DNA from: Actinomycetales bacterium
GTDB lineage: Bacteria; Actinomycetota; Actinomycetes; Mycobacteriales; Micromonosporaceae
Assembly (NCBI GenBank): GCA_002919305.1
Contig: PKFB01000039.1
Location: 1-64,000, forward strand
Direction: 5' to 3'
DNA: 64,000 bases
The notes below the pieces were generated by a model. The model saw only the letters and a program-made list of their open reading frames with translations, was not told where the DNA came from and did not search any database. A program made the position numbers and the translations under genes. Shown here piece by piece: positions 8,446-15,980 of the stretch (position 1 is the stretch's first letter; the number at the start of each line of letters is the position of its first letter).

Positions 8446-8560
8446 CGACAAGAGGGGCGACACGCCGTCGCCGCCAGTCCGTGACAGGCGTCGACCGGCC
8501 AGACGCTGGCTTTCAAGCGCTGGTCCTCCGGGCGTCGTGAAAGCAGTCAGCGGCCACAAA

Positions 8561-8601
8561 CAGTTCGGGCGTCGACGGCAGGACCGCTGACGCCCGAACT
8601 G
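8561..8601. terminator. Bidirectional terminator between convergent genes
   Basis: A perfect 13-bp inverted repeat (CAGTTCGGGCGTC at 8561-8573 with its complement at 8589-8601) lies between the NTF2-like gene and the lpdA stop. Confidence 0.75.
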
Positions 8602-8629
8602 ACAGCTTCGCTTTTATCGCCAGACGCAC

Positions 8630-10048
8630 TCACATGTTGATCATGTGGCCGGCCAAGCCGTGGATGGCTTCCTTGACCGCCTCACTGAGGGTGGGGTGGG
8701 CGTGCACGTTACGCGCCACCTCGTGAACGGTCAGATCCCACTGCTGGGCCAGGGTCAGCTCGGGGAGCAACTCAGTGACGTCTGGCCCGATCATGTGGGC
8801 TCCCAGCAACTCGCCGTACTTCGCGTCGCTGATGATCTTCACGAAGCCGCCGGTCTCACCCAGGCCGTGGGCCTTGCCGTTGGCGGTGAAGGGGAACTTG
8901 GCGACCCGAATGTCGAAGCCCTTCTCACGGGCCTGCGCCTCGGTGAACCCGAAGCTGGCAACCTGCGGCTGGCAGTAGGTCGCCCGCGGGATCATGGTGT
9001 AGTTCAGCTCCATGGTCTCCACGCCGGCGATCGTCTCCGCCGCGATGATGCCCATGTTCTCAGCGACGTGCGCCAGCATCAGCTTGGCGGTCACGTCACC
9101 GATGGCGAAGATGTGCGGCACGCTGGTGCGGCAGCGACCATCCACATCGATCGCGCCCCGCTCGGTGAGCCGGACGCCGGTGTTCTCCAGCCCGTAGCCT
9201 GTCACACGCGGCTGGAATCCGATGGCCTGCAGGACCTTGTCAGCCTCCAGGGTCTGCTGCTGTCCGTTACGCGAGACGGTCACGCGTACTCGGTCTGCGA
9301 GTTCCTCGATCCCCTCCACGCGGGTCGAGGTGAGCACCTCGATGCCCATACGGCGGTACCGCTTGGCCAGCTCGGCGGAGATCTCCTCATCCTCCAGCGG
9401 CACGATGCGGTCAAGGAACTCAACGATGGTGACCTTGACGCCGTAGTTGTGCAGAACGTACGCGAACTCCACGCCGATGGCGCCGGCGCCCGCGATGATG
9501 ATGCTGTGGGGAAGCTGGTCGGCGAGGATCTGCTCTTCGTAGGTGACCACCCGGTCGCTGAGAGTGGTTCCCGGCAGCAGCCGGGTCGTGGCGCCCACCG
9601 CAATGATGCAGTGGTTGAACGTCACGGTCTCGCTGCCACCGTCGTTGAGAGCCACGGTGAGGGTGTGGGGGTCCGTGAAAGTACCACGTCCCTGGTACTG
9701 GGTGATCCCGTTCTTCTTCATCAAGTAGTGGACGCCCTTAACCCGTCCCTCGGCCACTTTCCGGCTGCGTCGAAACGCCTCGCCGTAGTCGAAGGTGAGC
9801 TGGCCGTCGATCTGAATACCGAAGGTCTTCGCCTCATGGGTGAGGAGATGGACCAGTTCGGCGTTGCGCAGCAGTGCCTTGGAGGGAATACAGCCCACGT
9901 TGAGGCAGACCCCTCCCCAGTAGCGCTCTTCGATGATCGCTGTTTTCAGGCCCAGCTGGGCGGACCGGACCGCGGCGGTGTATCCGCCTGGACCCGCACC
10001 GAGGACCACGACGTCAAAGTGTGTAGCCACACGCCGGATCTTATTCAT
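8630..10048 (-). CDS. lpdA: Dihydrolipoyl dehydrogenase (E3)
   Basis: The 472-residue FAD enzyme reoxidises dihydrolipoamide in pyruvate, 2-oxoglutarate or branched-chain dehydrogenase complexes and makes NADH. Visible are the FAD loop ([14 protein letters not shown]), the redox disulfide motif [20 protein letters not shown] near residue 45, the NAD-binding loop ([11 protein letters not shown]), the second FAD motif (IFAIGDVT) and the C-terminal catalytic base in [15 protein letters not shown]. It is very close to the mycobacterial-type Lpd, whose start aligns with the internal GTG seven codons in; either start is possible and neither has a strong ribosome binding site. No E1 or E2 gene is nearby. 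Confidence 0.93.
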   Translation of the reverse strand: MNKIRRVATHFDVVVLGAGPGGYTAAVRSAQLGLKTAIIEERYWGGVCLNVGCIPSKALLRNAELVHLLTHEAKTFGIQIDGQLTFDYGEAFRRSRKVAEGRVKGVHYLMKKNGITQYQGRGTFTDPHTLTVALNDGGSETVTFNHCIIAVGATTRLLPGTTLSDRVVTYEEQILADQLPHSIIIAGAGAIGVEFAYVLHNYGVKVTIVEFLDRIVPLEDEEISAELAKRYRRMGIEVLTSTRVEGIEELADRVRVTVSRNGQQQTLEADKVLQAIGFQPRVTGYGLENTGVRLTERGAIDVDGRCRTSVPHIFAIGDVTAKLMLAHVAENMGIIAAETIAGVETMELNYTMIPRATYCQPQVASFGFTEAQAREKGFDIRVAKFPFTANGKAHGLGETGGFVKIISDAKYGELLGAHMIGPDVTELLPELTLAQQWDLTVHEVARNVHAHPTLSEAVKEAIHGLAGHMINM

Positions 10049-10440
10049 GCCCGGGGTACCCGGCCTGTCCCGGTATGCATCCGGCGACGACCGTCACGTT
10101 CCCCACGTCAGGGACGTCTTCAGGTACGCCACAGTCGGTGCGCGGTACCCGCCGCGGCGGCCGGAAGAGCCCCGCAGGGGGCGTACCTGTTGCAGAAAGA
10201 CCACCGCCTCACCAGGTAAAGAAACAAAAAAGTCGAGAACGTACCGTTTTCAAGTACCTGACCTCGGGTACCGCGAGGCTAACGGAACGACGCAGGGAGA
10301 GCGCCATGGGCTCGGGGCAGGCGATGAGGCGACCGCCGTATCCTGGCCGGGTTCTGTCTGGAAGACCCACAGGTCGCGGCAGAGCCGTGCGCAATGGCAG
10401 AAAGTCCGGTGTGCCTACCCGTCGGTGGCCGACGTGGGTG
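10049..10440. other. Intergenic region upstream of the anti-sigma kinase gene
   Basis: No gene is supported. The plus strand has a good ribosome binding site and ATG at 10306 in frame with the kinase, but the intervening 45 codons are Arg-rich with lower third-position GC than real genes here, so I did not extend the gene. Several GTAC-containing words (GGTACGCC, GCGTACC, CGTACC, AAGTACC, GGTACC) cluster between 10123 and 10270. Confidence 0.45.
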
Positions 10441-10890
10441 ATGCCGCACACGTCGCTGCCGCCGCCCATGGTCGATATGACGTTAACGTTGCCCCGGCTG
10501 CCGTGGACGATCTCAGCGACCCGGGAAGCCGCCACCCTGATTCTGAACAAATCACAGGTTGATGATCAGGCTCGGCACGCTATCCAACTCGCCTTATCCG
10601 AGGTGTGCACCAACGCGGTACGCCACGCCGCTCCCGCCGACACCTACCAGGTACGGCTGCGGATAGCGGGGGACTGCTGCCTGGTGGAGGTGAGCGACAC
10701 CGGTCGGGGTTTCGATCCTCCCGATACCACGGTATTGCCGGAGCCGACCGCGACCTCCGGCCGTGGGCTGGCCATTCTCTACCTGGTGACTGACCAGATA
10801 CGGATCCGACGTCGGTATCCGACCGGGATGCTGGTGAGCTTCGTCAAACGCCTGACTTGTGACGAACGCAGGCGTTCCCGGGTCCAGTGA
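10441..10890 (+). CDS. RsbW-like ATP-binding anti-sigma factor kinase
   Basis: The 149-residue protein is a stand-alone GHKL ATPase domain. The N box is A-L-S-E-V-C-T-N-A-V-R-H, the G1 box V-S-D-T-G-R-G-F-D-P-P and the G2 box S-G-R-G-L-A-I-L-Y-L-V-T-D. Such proteins bind a sigma factor or phosphorylate a STAS-domain antagonist in SigB/SigF-type partner switching. No antagonist or sigma gene adjoins it; the MEDS-STAS protein at 23833 is the only STAS candidate in the window. The start is uncertain: 10441, 10468 and 10477 are in-frame ATGs without clear ribosome binding sites, and 10306 has one but adds an Arg-rich extension. Confidence 0.8.
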   Translation: MPHTSLPPPMVDMTLTLPRLPWTISATREAATLILNKSQVDDQARHAIQLALSEVCTNAVRHAAPADTYQVRLRIAGDCCLVEVSDTGRGFDPPDTTVLPEPTATSGRGLAILYLVTDQIRIRRRYPTGMLVSFVKRLTCDERRRSRVQ

Positions 10891-11074
10891 TGTCCGTGGC
10901 CCCGTGGCCGTGTAGCGCCCCTCGGGCCCTCCCGGACTGCGTTATCCGCAGGCACGGACGTCCCGGACCGGATGTTCCCAGGCCCGATAACGCGTACCCC
11001 GCGTCGGGGCGCCCTGGTTCCCAGGGGGTTCCAGCCTCATGTACGCCGGAGCGGCTGAGACGCTCCCCGGATGC

Positions 11075-11626
11075 TCACTGCCGTGGTGAGCGACGTGTGT
11101 GGCGTTCCCCCGCGTCGTGAAGGTCCTCCACCACCTGACAGACATTGGCGACCGGGTCACGAGCGTTGATACGGTCCGCCAGCTGCCGCAACAGGCGACG
11201 CAGGGTGTCCTGCTCGGCCCGGGGGAGGTCAGCGAGGATGTGGTCCTCGGCGTGCCGCAGCCGCTGTTCCAGGTCCGCCAGGACGGCTCGTCCGGAGCTT
11301 GTCAGGACCACACGCCGACTACGCCGGTCGGCTGGATCAGGGCGGCGCTCCACCAGACCGGCCTGGACCAGGTCATCGAGTAGGTAGGTCATGACGGTTC
11401 GGTCGATCCCCAGCCGTTGCGCCAGGACCGACTGGCTGCTGGCGTCCTCGCGCGCGGCGGCTGCGAGTACTTGGTAGCCCCGCGGGCCGCCGGGTATGCC
11501 GACCGTGAGAGCGTCAGCCGCTTTGACAAAGGCCCGGAACACCACACCGAGTGTCCAAAACAGGTCATCGGTCGCCGAGCCCGGCGCCGCTGGGGTACCG
11601 GTGAGCCAGGAAGGTGAAGCGGGCAC
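11075..11626 (-). CDS. MarR-family transcriptional regulator
   Basis: The 183-residue protein has the MarR winged-helix core at about residues 45-145: GYQVLAAAAREDASSQSVLA, then LGIDRTVMTYLLDDLVQAGL as the recognition region, and E-R-R-P-D-P-A-D-R-R-S-R-R-V-V as the wing. It reads divergently from an LLM oxidoreductase gene. Two dyads of the type CAGA...TCTG occupy the 106-bp gap, so it most likely represses that operon and itself. The inducer is unknown. Confidence 0.85.
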   Translation of the reverse strand: MPASPSWLTGTPAAPGSATDDLFWTLGVVFRAFVKAADALTVGIPGGPRGYQVLAAAAREDASSQSVLAQRLGIDRTVMTYLLDDLVQAGLVERRPDPADRRSRRVVLTSSGRAVLADLEQRLRHAEDHILADLPRAEQDTLRRLLRQLADRINARDPVANVCQVVEDLHDAGERHTRRSPRQ

Positions 11627-11665
11627 CTCCCCATGCTACGGCGGACGCCGAGCTACGCTGTAAAG

Positions 11666-11712
11666 ACAGATCTTCTGTTTGACATATCATCTTGATGACA
11701 GAAATTCTTCTG
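11666..11712. promoter_or_regulatory. Divergent promoter with two operator-like dyads
   Basis: Between the MarR gene and the LLM oxidoreductase gene lie ACAGA-TCT-TCTGT (11666-11678) and CAGAA-N4-TTCTG (11699-11712). They share a CAGA/TCTG core and are 33 bp centre to centre. A TTGACA at 11679-11684 sits between them and is a plausible -35 for the rightward gene. MarR binding here would block both directions. Confidence 0.6.
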
Positions 11713-11732
11713 GACAGACGAGGAGGGCCTCG

Positions 11733-12671
11733 ATGCCCGACTACGGTCATGACCTGCTCTTCGGCAGCTTCCTGCCTCCGGTCGCCGACCAGGCGGCCGC
11801 CGTGCTGGAGCTGGCCGAACGCAGCGATCGCCTGGGCCTGGATGTGATCAGCGTCCAGGACCACCCGTATCAGCCCGCGTTCCTCGACACCTGGACTCTG
11901 CTGTCGGTCATCGCCGCGCGGACCGCTCGGGCCCGGGTCCTGCCCAACGTCGCCAACCTGCCACTGCGCCCACCAGCGGTGTTGGCACGTGCCGCCGCCA
12001 GCCTGGACATCCTCAGCCGGGGCCGTGTGGAGCTCGGCCTCGGCTCGGGAGCGTTCTGGGACGCCATCGTCGGCATGGGCGGTCCACGCCGCACCCCGGG
12101 GGAGGCGGTCACCGCGGTGGAGGAGGCCATCGGCATTCTCCGGGCGCTATGGACTCCCGGCCCGGGCGTCAAACGCGCCGGCGACCACTACTGGCTGAAA
12201 GGCGCGAAACCAGGGCCGTTCCCGGTCCACCCGATCCAGATCTGGCTGGGGGCGTACAAACCGCGCATGCTGCGCCTGACCGGGCGAGCCGCCGACGGCT
12301 GGTTGCCCAGCTCCCCGTACGCGCCGCCGTCCCAGGTGAGCCAGATGAACCGGATGATCGACGACGCGGCCGAGGCCGCTGGCCGTTCACCGTCGGCAAT
12401 CCGGCGCCTGTACAACATCACCGGCTCATTCACCGGTACCGGGCGTGGGTTCCTCCAGGGGCCGGTGCCGGTGTGGGTCGAGCAGCTGACCGAACTGGCT
12501 CTGACCGAAGGCATCAGCGGCTTTCTGTTGATGGTGGACCTCACCGGCGGGGCCGACCTGCAGCGATTCGCCGAAGAGGTCGCACCTGCCGTGCGGGAGG
12601 CGGTGGCCGCCGCACGGGCCGGTACGCCGATGTCGTCCTCACAGGCCCACGGAAAGCAGGTCCAGAGATGA
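11733..12671 (+). CDS. LLM-class flavin-dependent oxidoreductase
   Basis: ATG 11733 follows GAGGAGGG and gives 312 residues of the bacterial luciferase-like TIM barrel. Recognisable parts are L-F-G-S-F-L-P-P-V-A near the N-terminus, G-L-D-V-I-S-V-Q-D-H-P-Y, A-S-L-D-I-L-S-R-G-R-V-E-L-G-L-G-S-G-A-F, and P-I-Q-I-W-L-G-A-Y-K-P-R. These fit the F420- or FMN-dependent group with a conserved HPY triad. The substrate is unknown. Its stop overlaps the start of a hemerythrin gene (ATGA), so the two are co-translated, and a MarR gene diverges from it. Confidence 0.87.
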   Translation: MPDYGHDLLFGSFLPPVADQAAAVLELAERSDRLGLDVISVQDHPYQPAFLDTWTLLSVIAARTARARVLPNVANLPLRPPAVLARAAASLDILSRGRVELGLGSGAFWDAIVGMGGPRRTPGEAVTAVEEAIGILRALWTPGPGVKRAGDHYWLKGAKPGPFPVHPIQIWLGAYKPRMLRLTGRAADGWLPSSPYAPPSQVSQMNRMIDDAAEAAGRSPSAIRRLYNITGSFTGTGRGFLQGPVPVWVEQLTELALTEGISGFLLMVDLTGGADLQRFAEEVAPAVREAVAAARAGTPMSSSQAHGKQVQR

Positions 12672-13333
12672 TCAGCGGATCCAACCAGGAGAAGACCGGC
12701 GGGCGTCCCTCGGCCCACGCTGCCTTGGATGTCGTTCCGACCCCACCCCCGTCACGCCGGTTTAGTGACGTCCAACCGTGGGATGAGACGACCCGTCCGA
12801 CCAGCCCACCCCCTGACCCTGGGGCCACCTACCCGGAGCAGGGCCGTCAGTTCGCCCGCCATCTGATCGAAATCCACGATCATCTGCGGCAGGAGCTGGC
12901 GCAGGTCCGTGACCTCGTCGCCCAGGTCCTCGACGGGTCGCTGGATGTCGGCGCAGCCCGATCGGCCATCAATGTGATGACGATGCGGCAGAACAAGTGG
13001 GCCCTGGGCGTCTACTGCCAGAACTACTGCCGGATCCTGACCACCCACCACACCCTGGAGGATCGGGCGTTGTTTCCGCGGCTTCGCCGGGCCGATGACC
13101 GGCTCGGTCCGGTGCTGGACCGGCTGGCCGACGAGCACGAGGTGATCGCCGAGGTGTTAGACAGCGTCGACGCCGCCCTCGTCGCCATGGTCAGCTCCCC
13201 CGATGACGGCGGCCACGAGCTGCGGCGCGCCGTGGATCTCCTCACCGACACGCTGCTGTCTCATCTGTCCTATGAGGAGCGAGAACTGATCGAGCCTCTC
13301 AGTCGGCTGGCGCCTGAGGCTGGCCTGGTCTGA
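12668..13333 (+). CDS. Hemerythrin HHE-domain protein
   Basis: The 221-residue protein starts at an ATG overlapping the LLM oxidoreductase stop. After a Pro-rich N-terminus of about 60 residues comes a hemerythrin-like four-helix bundle with candidate ligands in ARHLIEIHDHLRQEL, C-R-I-L-T-T-H-H-T-L-E-D-R-A-L-F-P, L-A-D-E-H-E-V-I and SHLSYEERELIEPL. It should bind a di-iron site and sense or store O2, NO or peroxide. Coupling to a flavin oxidoreductase suggests joint work in redox defence, echoing the physical fusion of similar domains at 901. Confidence 0.87.
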   Translation: MISGSNQEKTGGRPSAHAALDVVPTPPPSRRFSDVQPWDETTRPTSPPPDPGATYPEQGRQFARHLIEIHDHLRQELAQVRDLVAQVLDGSLDVGAARSAINVMTMRQNKWALGVYCQNYCRILTTHHTLEDRALFPRLRRADDRLGPVLDRLADEHEVIAEVLDSVDAALVAMVSSPDDGGHELRRAVDLLTDTLLSHLSYEERELIEPLSRLAPEAGLV

Positions 13334-13366
13334 CCCGCCGGCGTCATGTGAGGCTTCTGCGGTTCG

Positions 13367-13400
13367 GCGGTGCTCCACTGCCTCGGTGGTGGAGCACCGC
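13367..13400. terminator. Terminator between convergent genes
   Basis: A perfect 12-bp inverted repeat (GCGGTGCTCCAC, 13367-13378, with 13389-13400) closes a 10-nt loop between the hemerythrin gene and the HxlR gene. Confidence 0.7.
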
Positions 13401-13483
13401 GCGCTCCCCGAAGCGGGATCGCCGCTAGGGGAGCGTCGCCGTCGACGGCCGGTGGAATATTCAAGGCAAGGCGGCCCGGCGCG

Positions 13484-13852
13484 TTACGTGTCTGCGCCCA
13501 CCTTCGCACCCGCCCGGCGCGCCCGACGGACCGCTTCGATCCGTTTCATGTTCCGCTCGCCCCAGGCCCCCAGCGGCTCAAGGGCCTTGTTGAGCTCGAC
13601 TCCCAGGTCGGTTAAGGAGTACTCCACCTTTGGGGGCACCTGAGGGTAGACCTCGCGGTGGACCAGGCCGTCCGCTTCCATCTCCCGCAGCTGCTGGATC
13701 AGGACCTTCTCACTGACGTTGGTCAGCATGCGACGCAGTTCCCCGAGCCGCCGTGGACGGGAACTCAACGCCCACAGGATCGACACCTTCCACTTCCCAT
13801 CGATGACGTCGACGGCGGCGTCCAGGCCACATTCATACATCGGTTTGTGCAT
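13484..13852 (-). CDS. HxlR-family transcriptional regulator
   Basis: The 122-residue winged-helix protein has the HxlR hallmarks: C-G-L-D-A-A-V-D-V-I-D-G-K-W-K-V-S-I-L-W at the N-terminus, R-R-M-L-T-N-V-S-E-K-V-L-I-Q-Q-L-R-E-M-E in the recognition region, and P-P-K-V-E-Y-S-L-T-D-L-G in the wing. A single Cys at residue 8 could be redox-active, as in other HxlR/HypR proteins that respond to quinones or disulfide stress. It follows an MFS exporter gene in the same orientation, separated by an 18-bp inverted repeat that could be its operator. Confidence 0.87.
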   Translation of the reverse strand: MHKPMYECGLDAAVDVIDGKWKVSILWALSSRPRRLGELRRMLTNVSEKVLIQQLREMEADGLVHREVYPQVPPKVEYSLTDLGVELNKALEPLGAWGERNMKRIEAVRRARRAGAKVGADT

Positions 13853-14001
13853 CGCTCCCGTCCCCAGCGGTTCCCTTCGACTCCGCGTACCGGAGCCGTA
13901 CGCGCACGCCTTGATGTGGAGCGGGTCAAGGCCCGGTCGAAGGCGAGCTACCCGTCACGCTCCCTGACTGTCACGGTAGCGGCCCCTTCCGGAGACCAGT
14001 C

Positions 14002-14056
14002 GATCATGAAGTCTTCGGACAGCGTGCCGAGAGTTATATCCGAAGACTTCATGATC
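14002..14056. repeat. Perfect 18-bp inverted repeat
   Basis: GATCATGAAGTCTTCGGA at 14002-14019 is repeated as its exact complement at 14039-14056 with a 19-nt spacer. It lies 62 bp downstream of the MFS stop and about 150 bp upstream of the HxlR start, both on the minus strand. It may terminate the exporter transcript or be an operator. Its left arm, with two more bases, is the 13-mer GTCGATCATGAAG, which recurs at 23284 and 43422. Confidence 0.8.
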
Positions 14057-14117
14057 ACCTGATGGGGTACGCCCGTGTACTCCGGATCGTTCAACCGTGA
14101 GGCGCGGGATGGGGCCC

Positions 14118-15698
14118 TTAGTGGACGAGCTCTAGTTCGGAGGTAGTCGTCGGCTCCTCGTGGGAAGACGACGGACCAGGAGTGGGGATGCGGCGCAGCA
14201 CGATCGTGGCGAACACGGCCGCGATCAGCACGATCGCCGCGCTGATGCCGGCGACCCACTGCAGGCCGTCGGCGAACGCCTCCTGCGCCCGTCCCAGCAG
14301 CGCCGTAGCAAGATCGCTGGGCAGTTGCTGGGCCACCGCGGTCGCGCCACCCAGGGTGTCCCGAGCCGCGTCCGCCGCCTCGGCAGGGATGCCGTCCACG
14401 GCCGTATCCCGCATCTGAGTGCGGTAGATGGCGGCGGCGATGCTCCCCAGCACCGCCAGTCCGAGCGCCGCCCCGAATTCCTGCCCGGTTTCGGACACGG
14501 CTGAGGCGGTCCCTGACCGCTCTGGAGGCGCAGCGCCGACGATCAGGTTAAGACCCATGACGAACATGGGCGCCGCCCCGAGGAAGAAAAGCGCCTGTCC
14601 GGTCACGACAACGGCGATTCCCTCAGCCAGCGTCAGCAGTCCGACTCCCAGGGCGCTGAGCACCAGCCCGACGCCCACGACCGGGGGCGGAGGGAGGCGA
14701 CGCAGCAGCGTGGGGACGCTGAGGAAACCGACGACCACTGACGCTGACACCGGCAACGACCACAGGCCGGCTTCCAGAGGAGTCATTCCCAACACCAGCT
14801 GCAGGTATTGGCCGACGAGGAAGCCGATTCCAGGGCCGACCAGGGTGAGCAGCATCAAGGCGGTTAAGGAAGCGCTGAAGGCGTGGTTGGTGAACAGGCT
14901 CAGGTCCAGCAGCGGATCCTCAAGCCGGCGCTGACGGTGGATGAAGACGGCGCCGATCAACAGTCCGACCAGCAGCGCCAGGATCGGGGTCCGGGACAGG
15001 CCCTCCGTAGCGATCTCCTTCAGGCCGAAGATCATGGCCAAGACGGCGACCACCGACAGCGCCGCGCTGATCAGGTCCAGCCTGCCGGCCTTGGGGTCGC
15101 GGTACTCCGGCAGCAGCCACGGGCCCAGCAACAGCAGCAGCGCCATCACCGGCACACCGATCAAGAACGCCGATCCCCACCAGAAGAACTCCAACAGGAG
15201 CCCTCCCACCAGCGGTCCAAGCGCCCCGCCCGTCATGAACCCGGTCATCCACACCGATAAAGCGGTCGTCCGCTGACGTGGATCGTGGAACATGTTGCGG
15301 ATCAGGGACATCGTGGAAGGCATCAGGGTTGCTCCAGCGACCCCCAAGATTCCGCGGGCGAGGATGAGCATCTCAGCGCTGGGGGCGTAAGCCGCCAGGA
15401 TCGAGGCGATACCGAAGGCGGCCGCCCCGATCAACAGCAGCTTCCGGCGTCCAATCCGGTCACCCAGCGTTCCCATCGTGATCAGGGAACCGGCTATGAG
15501 AAACCCGTATATGTCGGATATCCATAACAGCTGAGAAGCGCTGGGTCGTAGGTCGGCGCTGAGGGCTGGGGTGGCCAGATGCAGCACCGTTGTATCGATG
15601 GAAATGAGCAGGTTGGGAAGGGTGAGAACCGCCAGTCCGATCCACTCTCGCCTCCCCGCTTTACGTGTACTGACGTTTGACACGCTGGTATTCGACAT
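14118..15698 (-). CDS. MFS multidrug efflux transporter, DHA2 (14-TM) family
   Basis: The 526-residue protein has 14 predicted hydrophobic segments and the drug:H+ antiporter-2 motifs: LLISIDTTVLHLATPALSAD in TM1, G-S-L-I-T-M-G-T-L-G-D-R-I-G-R-R-K (motif A) between TM2 and TM3, and ILGVAGATLMPSTMSLIR (motif C region). It resembles SmvA/QacA/EmrB exporters for cationic or aromatic drugs. A strong ribosome binding site (GGAAGGAGACGG) precedes the ATG. Two SoxR/MerR-type 18-bp boxes stand 59 and 99 bp upstream, so induction by redox-active compounds is likely. A divergent ABC exporter shares the region. Confidence 0.9.
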   Translation of the reverse strand: MSNTSVSNVSTRKAGRREWIGLAVLTLPNLLISIDTTVLHLATPALSADLRPSASQLLWISDIYGFLIAGSLITMGTLGDRIGRRKLLLIGAAAFGIASILAAYAPSAEMLILARGILGVAGATLMPSTMSLIRNMFHDPRQRTTALSVWMTGFMTGGALGPLVGGLLLEFFWWGSAFLIGVPVMALLLLLGPWLLPEYRDPKAGRLDLISAALSVVAVLAMIFGLKEIATEGLSRTPILALLVGLLIGAVFIHRQRRLEDPLLDLSLFTNHAFSASLTALMLLTLVGPGIGFLVGQYLQLVLGMTPLEAGLWSLPVSASVVVGFLSVPTLLRRLPPPPVVGVGLVLSALGVGLLTLAEGIAVVVTGQALFFLGAAPMFVMGLNLIVGAAPPERSGTASAVSETGQEFGAALGLAVLGSIAAAIYRTQMRDTAVDGIPAEAADAARDTLGGATAVAQQLPSDLATALLGRAQEAFADGLQWVAGISAAIVLIAAVFATIVLRRIPTPGPSSSHEEPTTTSELELVH

Positions 15699-15756
15699 GC
15701 TCCGTCTCCTTCCGTCACCGCAATTTCTGTCCGCGACACGGCGGGAGACGCTAATA

Positions 15757-15774
15757 CCTCAAGTTAAGTTGAGG
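15757..15774. promoter_or_regulatory. SoxR/MerR-type operator 1
   Basis: CCTCAAGTTAAGTTGAGG differs at one base from the perfect palindrome CCTCAAGTTAACTTGAGG, the core of characterised SoxR boxes. It is 59 bp upstream of the MFS start codon on the minus strand. No SoxR or other MerR gene is in the window, so the regulator would act in trans. Confidence 0.7.
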
Positions 15775-15796
15775 GCAATGTTTGCGCACGTCTTGC

Positions 15797-15814
15797 CCTC
15801 AAGTAAGGCTGAGG
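15797..15814. promoter_or_regulatory. SoxR/MerR-type operator 2 (weaker)
   Basis: CCTCAAGTAAGGCTGAGG keeps the left arm CCTCAAGT and the distal TGAGG but has three or four mismatches in the right half. It lies 22 bp from box 1, nearer the ABC exporter start at 15981. It may serve the rightward promoter or help cooperative binding. Confidence 0.5.
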
Positions 15815-15980
15815 TTTTAGCGTCCAGTTATGTCATACCGGCACGGCATGATGGCGTTCGCCACAGCGACGCCCGAATGGATTCCCGGTGACGGGCGGTG
15901 ACGCCGCGTCCACCGCGCGAACGCTATCTGACGGGCGCCCAGGGGGTAAGTGAGGAGACACAGCAGGCCGGAGGCCCTCG

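Noticed and set aside
8645-10219. Long open frame (524 codons) opposite lpdA
   Set aside because: Antisense shadow of a strongly conserved gene; composition and lack of any family signature argue against it. Long frames opposite cydA (53228-54478), the APC permease (27507-28880) and helD (29924-31078) were rejected for the same reason.
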